Assembly: GCA_021736615.1 (NCBI GenBank)
Contig: JAIPFN010000182.1
Coordinates: 1 to 11,588 of the forward strand
DNA length: 11,588 bases
Direction: 5' to 3'
DNA from: Phycisphaerae bacterium
Lineage (GTDB): Bacteria > Planctomycetota > Phycisphaerae > Sedimentisphaerales > Anaerohalosphaeraceae
This document shows positions 1 through 7,689 of the stretch, piece by piece. Position numbers and translations under genes: made by a program. The first letter of the stretch is position 1, and every line of letters begins with the position of its first letter. The notes beneath the pieces are model-generated. The model was not told the origin of the DNA. It searched no databases and saw nothing but the letters and a program-made list of their open reading frames with translations.

Positions 1-784
1 CCAGAAAACCGGAACTTATCGCGATGATAACAGAAGGGATCTGGCTGACAAGACCGTCACCAATCGACAACCTTGAGTATGTCTCTGCTGCCTGAGCTAC
101 ACCCATGCCGTCGATCGAACCTATAATGATACCGCCGATAAGGTTAACGCATGTAATGATCAGACCGGCGATAGCGTCACCGCGAATAAACTTACTGGCA
201 CCGTCCATCGCTCCGTAAAATTCGCTTTCCCTGGAAATATCTTTGCGGCGTTGTTTGGCTTCGGCATCTGTAATGGCACCTGCGTTCAAGTCGGCATCGA
301 TTGCCATTTGTTTACCGGGCATAGCGTCGAGAGTAAACCTGGCGTTTACTTCACTTATACGCTCGGAACCCTTGGTGATAACAATGAACTGGATTACGAC
401 AAGGATAAGAAACATAACAAGACCGACTACAAGATTGCCGCCGATAACGAGATCACCAAACGTCTCGATCATGTCGCCGGCATTGGCGTTAAGCAGAATA
501 AGCCTCGTAGACGCGACGTTAAGTGACAATCGAAAAAGTGTCACAAACAACAGCAGCGACGGAAACGTAGACAACTCCAAAGCGTTCTTCGCTGAAAGCG
601 TAATTATCAAAACACTGATAGCAAGAGCGATACTGCACGACAAAAGCAGGTCAAGTATAAACGTCGGCAGAGGGATGATCAACATCGCCAGAACCGCAGC
701 GATACCCACTGCAAAGCTAATGCTGCTATGCCGGGCAAGAACACCCGAAATCGACATGTCATTATTAGTATCTGGTTTATTCAT
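1..784 (-). CDS. flhA: Flagellar export gate protein FlhA, N-terminal part (gene cut by window edge)
   Basis: FlhA is the large inner-membrane subunit of the flagellar type III export gate; its membrane part conducts protons and its missing cytoplasmic part would dock export substrates. The 261 residues present read open to the window edge. Hydrophobic segments lie near residues 22-43, 46-63, 75-93, 112-137 and in the last 60 residues. Two family hallmarks are visible: the stretch beginning [16 protein letters not shown] (residues 74-89) and the FHIPEP-family signature [21 protein letters not shown] at about 149-169. The start at 784 gives a short cytoplasmic N-terminus as usual for FlhA, but no clear Shine-Dalgarno precedes it; Met10 is an alternative. 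It lies 25 bp after fliN and should be cotranscribed with it. The cytoplasmic domain and stop codon are outside the window. Identity is very secure. Confidence 0.97.
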   Translation of the reverse strand, partial: MNKPDTNNDMSISGVLARHSSISFAVGIAAVLAMLIIPLPTFILDLLLSCSIALAISVLIITLSAKNALELSTFPSLLLFVTLFRLSLNVASTRLILLNANAGDMIETFGDLVIGGNLVVGLVMFLILVVIQFIVITKGSERISEVNARFTLDAMPGKQMAIDADLNAGAITDAEAKQRRKDISRESEFYGAMDGASKFIRGDAIAGLIITCVNLIGGIIIGSIDGMGVAQAAETYSRLSIGDGLVSQIPSVIIAISSGFL

Positions 785-809
785 AAGTTTTATCGATAAT
801 TGCTAATCG

Positions 810-1151
810 CTACATCCCAAGAACTTCTTTAATTCGAATCGCAAAGTGACCGTCAACGATCACAATACTTCCAGTCGCGAATTTATTACCCTGCACATAC
901 ACCTCCGCCGGTTCATCTACAAGTTTGTCCATCTGCAAAACCGAACCGGGGCCAAGCTGAAGAAGCCTTTTGATCGGCACCATCGTTTTACCCAGGGTAA
1001 CATTTACAGACATCGTAATATCCAGCAAAAGATCGAGATTACCGTCACCGGAATCCGTCCCCGAATCAACCGCTTCGGTCATCTCGACGTTTTGTGCCTC
1101 GGTCGTTTTTTCTTGCTGTTTAACTTCTTTCTCTTCGACTGCTTGTGCCAT
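810..1151 (-). CDS. fliN: Flagellar motor switch protein FliN
   Basis: FliN forms the lower part of the cytoplasmic C-ring, helping set rotation direction and docking export cargo through FliH. The protein has 113 residues. Residues 1-37 are a charged, low-complexity leader rich in Glu, Lys and Thr. Residues about 38-112 form one SpoA (surface presentation of antigens) domain, with the typical start DITMSVNVTLGKTMVPIKRLL followed by LGPGSVLQMDKLVDEPAEV and the ending IRIKEVL. The size suits a single-SpoA FliN rather than the longer CheC-fused FliY form. An AGGA lies about ten bases upstream of the ATG. The gene starts 26 bp after fliM and ends 25 bp before flhA. Nothing suggests truncation. 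Confidence 0.95.
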   Translation of the reverse strand: MAQAVEEKEVKQQEKTTEAQNVEMTEAVDSGTDSGDGNLDLLLDITMSVNVTLGKTMVPIKRLLQLGPGSVLQMDKLVDEPAEVYVQGNKFATGSIVIVDGHFAIRIKEVLGM

Positions 1152-1177
1152 TTCGAAAATCCTGTCATTTAATACTT

Positions 1178-2164
1178 TTACTCATTATTTAATTCTTCAC
1201 CCGGTTCCATCATACCTGATACTGCCAGTGCATACCTGTTTGAAGTCTTTGCCGGAAAACCGTGAAAAAACACCTTGCCTTCAATCAAAGCTTCGACCGG
1301 CTCGCCGGCTTTTCTGTCAAGAACGATCACGTCGCCCTCGGCAAGAATCATAAGATTAGATACCGCAACGGTTGCTTTTCCCAGAAGAACATCGACTTCG
1401 ATAGGTATTTTTTTGAGATTGCTAATCACAGCATTTTTCAATTGCTGATTGTTAGACTGCCTCTCATCTGGAAAATTTATTTCCAGCATCGGGCCAAAAT
1501 AACTCGATAAAATAAACATCGAAGCCTCGACCGAGCTTTCGCTATGTTCGACCTGCAATTGCAACAGCGTAAACTCATCATAGCCCAGACACTCTATCGG
1601 CCAGTCGCGATCGGAAAGAATCGGCAAACACCGAATGCCCGCAAGCTCGTTTTTTACCAGTGAATCCGAAAACTTGCGTAACAGATTCTCGGAAAGATCA
1701 ATAAGCAGCGACTCTTCGAGATTCGACATTTCATAATTATCACTAATTTCAGGGTCAGTATCGCCAAGCATTTTCGCGGTCCACTGAATCGCCGACAAAT
1801 GAGGTAATATTAAAACACCGACCTCACGATTATTCTTGTCGACGAAAACTATATAATAATTTTTCTTTTCATCACAAAACTCTTTCCGTATACCATCACA
1901 ATAGTACTCCTTCACTCGCGGGATGGACACCCGGGACGGACCGCTACACATCTCGGAAAACAGCTCTGCCAGATCACCGGCAAGCTGCTTGCAAAATTGT
2001 GAAAGCATCACATGGTGAGTATCGTTAAACTGCCGCGGACGCCTCCAGTCATAATCGAACACCTCAAGATCGTTCTCCTCGACAGGAGCATTGTCCCTGG
2101 CAGCGGCAAGAACGTCTCGCAACTGATTTCTGCTTAATGTAATGTTTTTACCAGCCTGGGTCAT
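1178..2164 (-). CDS. fliM: Flagellar motor switch protein FliM
   Basis: FliM bridges FliG and FliN in the C-ring and receives phosphorylated CheY. The 328 residues show the usual order. The N-terminal segment ITLSRNQLRDVL (residues 8-19) stands where the CheY-binding LSQxEIDALL motif normally lies, and resembles it only loosely. YDWRRPRQF (38-46) matches the family's YDFRRP. A CheC-like middle domain spans about 47-235. A SpoA domain runs from about 250, with VDVLLGKATVAVSNLMIL and LDRKAGEPVEALIEG. The FliG-contacting GGxG motif of the middle domain appears to be replaced by GDTD (134-137) in the context KMLGDTDP. The start ATG overlaps the fliL stop by 4 bp (ATGA), implying coupled translation. 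Length and domain order make the assignment firm despite the altered motifs. Confidence 0.94.
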   Translation of the reverse strand: MTQAGKNITLSRNQLRDVLAAARDNAPVEENDLEVFDYDWRRPRQFNDTHHVMLSQFCKQLAGDLAELFSEMCSGPSRVSIPRVKEYYCDGIRKEFCDEKKNYYIVFVDKNNREVGVLILPHLSAIQWTAKMLGDTDPEISDNYEMSNLEESLLIDLSENLLRKFSDSLVKNELAGIRCLPILSDRDWPIECLGYDEFTLLQLQVEHSESSVEASMFILSSYFGPMLEINFPDERQSNNQQLKNAVISNLKKIPIEVDVLLGKATVAVSNLMILAEGDVIVLDRKAGEPVEALIEGKVFFHGFPAKTSNRYALAVSGMMEPGEELNNE

Positions 2165-2721
2165 TGAATCATAAAATCCTTCAACATAATTTTTTGCACA
2201 AGCGGTTTCGAGTCCGGGAAGAGTTTCCCGTTGAAACTTTCCTGAATATCAACTTTCATACGACTCTGATTGGAACTGCCGCTTACCTGAATAAGCTTCA
2301 AACCTGCAAGATACGCTCCTAACCAATCTCTTAAATGGACAACTCTTTCTTTTAGAAAATCCTCACCCCTTACCTTGTCCATCTCAGCAGCAAGTTCTAA
2401 AACAACTGTCACCTGGATCATACGTGTTGACCCAGGCTCATTCAGATTAGCGGTAATGGGGCTTAACTCAAATACCCACGGCTTAGCACTGTCCGGACTG
2501 TCTGCCAAAATAGCTTCAAATTCCGATTTCTTAGCTTCTTCAGCCGAATCAACTTTACCCGGAGCAACTTTTGCGAACAATCCCGAAAGACCGTACCCGC
2601 CGCCTGCACAGATAATAGCCACAGAAAATGTTATTATCCATCCGACAAGACTGCCTTTTTTACCGGACGTTGATTCGCTTTCGTCTTTTACGCCTTCATC
2701 TTTGATTTCTTTGTCTGCCAT
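2161..2721 (-). CDS. fliL: Flagellar basal body-associated protein FliL
   Basis: FliL is a single-pass inner-membrane protein whose periplasmic domain forms a ring around or beside the stator units and supports torque. The 186 residues have a charged cytoplasmic head (1-23), one transmembrane helix (about 24-46), a linker, and a periplasmic domain from about 80 to the end. The domain contains family landmarks: ELSPITANLNEPGSTRMIQVTVVLEL (quoted in part; residues 85-110) and the C-terminal ending MLKDFMIQ, like the family's VYFTDFVIQ. AAGG precedes the ATG by about nine bases. The gene follows the EBP1 gene after 25 bp and overlaps fliM by 4 bp. Its presence beside two TPR proteins ties them to the motor or stator. 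Confidence 0.92.
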   Translation of the reverse strand: MADKEIKDEGVKDESESTSGKKGSLVGWIITFSVAIICAGGGYGLSGLFAKVAPGKVDSAEEAKKSEFEAILADSPDSAKPWVFELSPITANLNEPGSTRMIQVTVVLELAAEMDKVRGEDFLKERVVHLRDWLGAYLAGLKLIQVSGSSNQSRMKVDIQESFNGKLFPDSKPLVQKIMLKDFMIQ

Positions 2722-2746
2722 TAATATTTTCCTTAATCAGTGATTT

Positions 2747-4150
2747 TTACCTTGCCGTTAAAAGTGACTCGTTCTTGCGATATAGCTTGATCTTCTCTCT
2801 AATAGTTCGGTCACTTATACCAAGGACTTTGGCAGCTTTTAACTGATTCCCGTCGTTTTGCTTGAGAGTAGCTACAATAGCCTCTTTTTCTATCTCAGCA
2901 AGAGATATTGAGCCGAGAAATTCGCTTAACTTTGATGAATCATTTGTCCCTCCAACATTCAATTCGTCCAGCAGCCATGAAACATCTGCAAGAGTCAGAA
3001 CAGTACCTGTCCCAAGTATCAATGAAGTCCTGACGACATTTCTAAGCTGCCTGACATTGCCCGGCCAACGGTACTTGCAAAATACTTCGATCATACGCCG
3101 ATCCAGCCGCTCGATCGAACGGTTTGCTTCCGGCGAAAGCTGGTTTACAAAATGCCATACAAGCGGTACGATGTCTTCGAGCCTGTCTTTTAGCGGCGGA
3201 ACGACAAGCCGGATACCGGCGAGCCGATAATACAGATCTGCCCGGAAATTACCTTTATGCACCTCGCTTAGAATATCACGGTTGGTCGTGCTTATCACCC
3301 TTACATTGACATTTATAGTTTCATCACCGCCGACACGTTCGATGTCCTGCTCTTCAAGGGCACGCAAAAGCTGACTCTGAAAAGCCGCCGGAGTTTCGGT
3401 TATCTCATCAAGAAGCAAGGTCCCGCCGTGAGCTCTTTCAAATCTGCCTCGCCGCAAGCCGCCCGCTCCGGTAAATGCACCCTTTTCATGACCAAACAAT
3501 TCGCTCTCCATAAGAGATTCGCTAAGCGACGCGCAGTTGACCCGAATATACGGCCCGTTTACACGCTTGCTCTGGTTGTGTATCAGGTGGGCAATAAGCT
3601 CCTTGCCCGTTCCGCTTTCACCGGAGATAAGAACAGGCGTTGAAGTCGCGGCAATCTTTTTTGCAAGCTCGACGGTTCTGGCAAGTTCACTGCCGACACC
3701 GACTATATGATAAAGAGTTTTGAACTGATGATGCGTCGACGCTATTACCGGCGCTTCGTGGGTCGGAAGATATTTGCCGACGATCTTAACCAATGCGTCC
3801 TTGTCGGCAGGCTTTGCAATGTAGTCGGCAAACCCGGCACGAATAGCACAAGTACCCGCAACTGCCGAATCTTCCTCGCCAAGCACGACAACCGGCATTT
3901 CCGGGTTATCGCAGGTTATATCACTCAAAACAACACCGGCCTGCTCGCCATGACAAAACCAGTCAAAACAACTGCTTACAAAAACAATATTGAACTTACC
4001 CTGATCGAGAAATTTACGCGCGGATCTTTTGTTCTTGGCAACGGTCGCGCGAATCCCCCGTTCGGCAAGGCACTCAAGCAATACCCTCTCCGGGTTGTCG
4101 TCCATCACAAGAACGTTATAAATTATATTGTCTTCGCGATTGTTATTCAT
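2747..4150 (-). CDS. Sigma-54-dependent activator with pseudo-receiver domain (EBP1, NtrC/FlrC/FleQ type)
   Basis: This 467-residue protein belongs to the bacterial enhancer-binding proteins that hydrolyse ATP to open sigma-54 promoters. A response-regulator receiver fold spans about 12-128, an AAA+ domain about 146-375 and a Fis-type helix-turn-helix about 425-460. In the AAA+ part, Walker A GESGTGKE (177-184), an intact GAFTGA sigma-54 contact loop (224-229) and Walker B GGTLLLDE (242-249) are visible. The receiver keeps the acidic pair D17-D18 and K113 but has Ser59 where the phosphoacceptor Asp belongs (IVFVSS) and Gly91 in place of the switch Thr/Ser. It is therefore probably not phosphorylated at the usual site. 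The start overlaps the upstream stop by 4 bp, with AAGGTG just before the ATG. Lying inside a sigma-54-driven flagellar operon, it likely controls flagellar genes. The exact orthologue (FlrC, FlgR or FleQ) cannot be decided. Confidence 0.95.
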   Translation of the reverse strand: MNNNREDNIIYNVLVMDDNPERVLLECLAERGIRATVAKNKRSARKFLDQGKFNIVFVSSCFDWFCHGEQAGVVLSDITCDNPEMPVVVLGEEDSAVAGTCAIRAGFADYIAKPADKDALVKIVGKYLPTHEAPVIASTHHQFKTLYHIVGVGSELARTVELAKKIAATSTPVLISGESGTGKELIAHLIHNQSKRVNGPYIRVNCASLSESLMESELFGHEKGAFTGAGGLRRGRFERAHGGTLLLDEITETPAAFQSQLLRALEEQDIERVGGDETINVNVRVISTTNRDILSEVHKGNFRADLYYRLAGIRLVVPPLKDRLEDIVPLVWHFVNQLSPEANRSIERLDRRMIEVFCKYRWPGNVRQLRNVVRTSLILGTGTVLTLADVSWLLDELNVGGTNDSSKLSEFLGSISLAEIEKEAIVATLKQNDGNQLKAAKVLGISDRTIREKIKLYRKNESLLTAR

Positions 4151-5055
4151 TTCACCTTGCTCATTGTCAGTGTCATCGGCTTTTCATCCAGGAGCCATTT
4201 AAGAATCTGTTTCTTTGTTCTGGCACAATTTGTCCAGTCAGAACTCGGATGCTCCAGTATCAACTGTTCATAAACCTTGATCGCCTCTACTTTGTCGACA
4301 TTATAAAGACAGTTGCCGATTTGAAAGAGTATCCACGCCCGCTTAGGATTTGCGCTTTTGCCGGCAGGAAGGCTTTTATCGAGAGCTTTGCGGTAATACT
4401 TCAAAGCATTTTCTTTGTCCCCGATCCGAAAGAGAGATTCGGCAAGCTCATACATATCGATAATTTCCGCGTCATTTTCCGGAAGCGTTACGTTCGGCTC
4501 ACTTTCATTCGGCGAGGGTACGCTTTCGATTGTTTCGACGCTTTCAGCTTTCGGTTCCGTCTCTGCAGCAACAACTTCGCTCTCGGCCTGCACTTCGACT
4601 TTCTTGTCTTTTGTTTTATCTTCCTCTGAAAAACCCAGTGACTTCAACTGCGAAAGAACATCTCTCAACTGTTCATCGATCTTTGAACTGTCGACGTCCG
4701 GAAGCGGACTGTTCGACGATTCCTGAAGTTTCTCACGCAGTTGCTTAGTTATATCCAGAGTCTCAGCACTGGTTTTTTCAATATCGGTTTTTTGTTCCTT
4801 AACGGTACTTTCCGAATTGGCTCCGGTTTTAGAATCCGCAACCTTGACCGGCTGAGCTTTTTTATCATCGCTCTTTTCAGACAAAGGTTTAGCCTCGCTC
4901 TTCAGACTATCGAGCAATTTCGACTCTTTATCGCCGCTGTCAGATTTCGCTATTAACTGACCGATATAACTATCGAGAATATCACCGGCAACCGTATAGG
5001 AGGACAGCGTAAAAAGGCCTATCGCCACGATGTAGATTTTTTGCATCTTATTCAT
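4147..5055 (-). CDS. Exported TPR protein with long charged linker, flagellar operon
   Basis: I recognise no named family. From the start chosen here the protein has 302 residues. Residues 1-23 look like a signal peptide (MNKMQKIYIVAIGLFTLSSY, probable cleavage after TVA at 21-23), so the protein should be periplasmic. About 24-195 is a Lys/Glu/Ser-rich, probably disordered linker with short amphipathic stretches such as ITKQLREKL and IDEQLRDVLSQLKSLG. The C-terminal third holds at least two TPR units (around MYELAESLFRIGDKENALKYY and AWILFQIGNCLYNVDKVEAI). The layout (signal peptide, linker, C-terminal TPRs) recalls CpoB/YbgF, but that is only analogy. The ATG at 5055 overlaps the end of the upstream TPR gene by 8 bp. 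A longer reading from 5142 would put a hydrophilic segment before the signal peptide and overlap its neighbour by 95 bp. It probably works with the upstream TPR protein at the flagellar motor. Confidence 0.82.
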   Translation of the reverse strand: MNKMQKIYIVAIGLFTLSSYTVAGDILDSYIGQLIAKSDSGDKESKLLDSLKSEAKPLSEKSDDKKAQPVKVADSKTGANSESTVKEQKTDIEKTSAETLDITKQLREKLQESSNSPLPDVDSSKIDEQLRDVLSQLKSLGFSEEDKTKDKKVEVQAESEVVAAETEPKAESVETIESVPSPNESEPNVTLPENDAEIIDMYELAESLFRIGDKENALKYYRKALDKSLPAGKSANPKRAWILFQIGNCLYNVDKVEAIKVYEQLILEHPSSDWTNCARTKKQILKWLLDEKPMTLTMSKVK

Positions 5056-7567
5056 TTTTAGACATCTCATATTTATCAAATACTCCCGCGTAAGCCTCAG
5101 CGGCTTTTTCATATTTTTTCTGTTTTTTATATGCTTTGCCAAGTAACTGGCATGTTAAATACCTGGTATTTTTTGTATTTGGAGAATTCAGAACCCCCAG
5201 GCACAGTTCCACCGCCTGCTGATCCCTATCCAATGCCATGCAAATCTCTGCCAACTCGTTATTAGCCTCTATCAGCAGCTCGCCAACAGGCAAATCCGTA
5301 ATCGCAGCGGTAATCTCATTATATGCCAGTTTAAACTCGTCCGCTGCCACATAACACCTTCCCAGTTCAAGCATCAGCATCGACCGCAACTGAAAATCAG
5401 CCATATATTCTATCTTCTGCTTAAGTATCGAAATCCCGTTATCCGGCAGGTTCATTGCCGTATATATACGAGCCTTGGCTATCACAACTTCACATTGCTG
5501 CTGAGGCGACTGCGACTCCTCATATACATTTTCAATAAGGTCAGCTGCTCCGGTAATATCTCCTTTTTCGATAAGCGTTTCAGTAATTTCTACCACTATC
5601 CTGCAAAACTCTTCTTTTGAAAGATCACCGGCAAGGGCGTATTTATATGCCGAAACTGCCTCGGAGTATTTACCAAGGTTAAACTTAGTCTTCGCCATAA
5701 AATAATAAGCCTTATAGACATCAATGCTCGGAGGATCAGTTAAAACCTTGAAACATCTATCAAACCATTCTTCCGCCGATTTGTCGTCCCTCAAATAAAA
5801 CTTGCATACTGCCGCTCCATAAGCAGCATCGGCCTTTGCTGCACTGGTAAGATTGACATGGAAGACTTTTTGAAACAAACTGAAAGCTTCAGGGTACATT
5901 TTCATCGACAAGTTCGCCTTTGCCAGGTAAAGATAGGCATCGTCGGCGATCCTTGCGTTGGGATACTCAAGAACAAGCTGCTTTAGATACTTTTGGGAAC
6001 CGATATAGTCATTCAAATTTGTTTTGATCTTACTCGAGTTCAGCAACGCAAATGGTGCAAGCGAATCCCTGGAATACAGACTTAAGATAATTTTATATTC
6101 ACTCAGTGCGTCATCGTATGCCTCGCAATATTCACGCATTAACCCAATACAAAAATGTGCGTTTGCTCTGCGATGGTCACCGCGGTATCGCAGCAAAAAC
6201 TTCAGCCAAACTAAAGAAACTTCAGATGTAAGCAACTCTTTTTGTTTCTCCAGCGACGATTCCAACTCCGGGTTATACACTTTTACCGCTTTACCATCGA
6301 ACCTGGCAATAAGACCAAGACTTCCGAAAGCAATTTCCGGGATTTCCTGACCGGATGTCTTAGTCATTAGCATGGTAACAGGATGTTGCTTGTACGGCAG
6401 ACTGTTGCTCGTCCAAATGATTTCGTCACCCGACAAAGATGCGAATTTCGCAATAACTTCATTGACCGCCGATTTATTGGCTATCGCCGAATACTTTGCT
6501 CCGACTGTTATACCTACCCGGTTTTGAACGATCGGCTCGAGAACCGCAGTACCAAGATTTGCTGCCCCCATATTAAGAAAAACCGTAAGCTCAGAGGCAT
6601 TCATTTCTGGTAAAAAATATGGGACCAGCGTATCTGACCAGTTTTTACCAGGCAATATCGAACCACTGTTATTAAGCCTGTTTACCTCGCATGTCAATGA
6701 GTTTGCCATCAGGAAATAGCAGTCTGCTTCCATCGATTCGGGAAAATAGTCTTTAATAACTCCCAGCATTGCTATCGTACGGTACGCCCTGCTCCTTGCC
6801 GAGAGATACCTTTTGCTCCTGAAATCAATGAATGCCAGGTAATAATTGGCCAGGGCACGAACCGCAGGAGACCTGCTCTCCAGAACAACCGTCAAAAGAG
6901 ATGAAAGATTTTCCGACCGACCGTCAAAATACAAACATAGAGCCATTTGAAGATTTAAGATATCCTTACGCATATCCCCATAAACATCATCGACCGAAAG
7001 GTTTTCCGACAATTCCTTATAAACATAATGCGCCTTGCGGTACTCTTTCTTAGTAAACAGGGTATGTGCCAGGTTCCATGACAACGCGGTGTTAAAGACA
7101 AACTCCTCATCGACAGTATCTGCAGGTGCCTCTGATTCGGGATCGCTCTTAGCAATATCTTCAGCGGCCACGGCTTTGCCGGAATCTTCCTGACCCTGAT
7201 TATAAGTGTTTGGAACAACCGGCTGGACAGGCCCAAAATAGTTCTCTGGTAGTGCAACAACTGCCTTCGGTGCCGGGCGAAGCAGCAAACCCAAAACGGC
7301 AACTGTAAGCAAACCGAGCATTACATGAGTCGCCGAAAACTTTTTGCCCCTCTCATTAGTACCTGACGGTCCTTGAACCTGGTACACAACGGAGTGACCC
7401 GGCAAGGTGCCCCCTACAGGCTGACCTTCCAGAATCGACTCAAGCTCCCTGCCGCCGGCAAAAATATCTTCCGTAGAGGGTGTAAGATTCAAATCGCCCG
7501 CAAAGACATCTTCCGCCCTAAGGTTCTTCGGAGCTTCATCAAAAATTTCGTTAGGTATATCTGCCAT
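5048..7567 (-). CDS. Membrane-anchored TPR protein with embedded STN-like domain, first gene of the flagellar operon
   Basis: This 839-residue protein has no name I can assign. Residues 1-76 are hydrophilic and predicted cytoplasmic, with three related short motifs (EIFD at 7-10, EDVFAG at 19-24, EDIFAG at 33-38). One transmembrane helix lies at about 79-96, preceded by RGKK, so the rest should be periplasmic. After an acidic, Pro-rich linker, helical TPR-like repeats occupy about 160-290. A non-TPR segment at about 350-432 resembles an STN/secretin N0-type domain. A long TPR array then runs from about 455 to 835 (for example AHFCIGLMREYCEAYDDALS, DAYLYLAKANLSMKMYPEAF, AYYFMAKTKFNLGKYSEAVS). 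It is the first gene behind the sigma-54 promoter, with a leader of about 60 nt. In size and layout it recalls periplasmic TPR motor scaffolds such as Campylobacter PflB or Borrelia FlcA. That is inference from architecture, not demonstrated homology. Confidence 0.9.
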   Translation of the reverse strand: MADIPNEIFDEAPKNLRAEDVFAGDLNLTPSTEDIFAGGRELESILEGQPVGGTLPGHSVVYQVQGPSGTNERGKKFSATHVMLGLLTVAVLGLLLRPAPKAVVALPENYFGPVQPVVPNTYNQGQEDSGKAVAAEDIAKSDPESEAPADTVDEEFVFNTALSWNLAHTLFTKKEYRKAHYVYKELSENLSVDDVYGDMRKDILNLQMALCLYFDGRSENLSSLLTVVLESRSPAVRALANYYLAFIDFRSKRYLSARSRAYRTIAMLGVIKDYFPESMEADCYFLMANSLTCEVNRLNNSGSILPGKNWSDTLVPYFLPEMNASELTVFLNMGAANLGTAVLEPIVQNRVGITVGAKYSAIANKSAVNEVIAKFASLSGDEIIWTSNSLPYKQHPVTMLMTKTSGQEIPEIAFGSLGLIARFDGKAVKVYNPELESSLEKQKELLTSEVSLVWLKFLLRYRGDHRRANAHFCIGLMREYCEAYDDALSEYKIILSLYSRDSLAPFALLNSSKIKTNLNDYIGSQKYLKQLVLEYPNARIADDAYLYLAKANLSMKMYPEAFSLFQKVFHVNLTSAAKADAAYGAAVCKFYLRDDKSAEEWFDRCFKVLTDPPSIDVYKAYYFMAKTKFNLGKYSEAVSAYKYALAGDLSKEEFCRIVVEITETLIEKGDITGAADLIENVYEESQSPQQQCEVVIAKARIYTAMNLPDNGISILKQKIEYMADFQLRSMLMLELGRCYVAADEFKLAYNEITAAITDLPVGELLIEANNELAEICMALDRDQQAVELCLGVLNSPNTKNTRYLTCQLLGKAYKKQKKYEKAAEAYAGVFDKYEMSKNE

Positions 7568-7638
7568 TAACTCGCCGTTAATTTCATCCAGTTTTAGCGC
7601 AATTTACGCACATACAATCTGCCACTAAAAACAAAAGA

Positions 7639-7653
7639 GCAATATTTGTGCCA
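7639..7653 (-). promoter_or_regulatory. Sigma-54 (RpoN) promoter of the flagellar TPR-EBP1-fliLMN-flhA operon
   Basis: On the minus strand the sequence reads TGGCACAAATATTGC. This matches the -24/-12 consensus TGGCAC-N5-TTGC at every defined position, with the required 10 bases between the GG and GC pairs. The predicted start of transcription is near 7627, about 60 nt before the ATG at 7567. My manual scan of both strands found no other equally good match. Two sigma-54 activator genes flank or follow it, which strongly supports function. Confidence 0.87.
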
Positions 7654-7689
7654 AAATCGCATTTCAGGGCAGGTTTAATCAAACTTTTA

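Noticed and set aside
243..806. Plus-strand open frames (243-806 and 251-526)
   Set aside because: They are antisense to flhA, whose minus-strand translation matches the family closely, and their peptides lack any recognisable domain.
5056..5142. Longer start for the exported TPR protein at 5142
   Set aside because: It would add a basic hydrophilic stretch ahead of a clear signal peptide and overlap the upstream gene by 95 bp. The ATG at 5055 gives a proper signal peptide.
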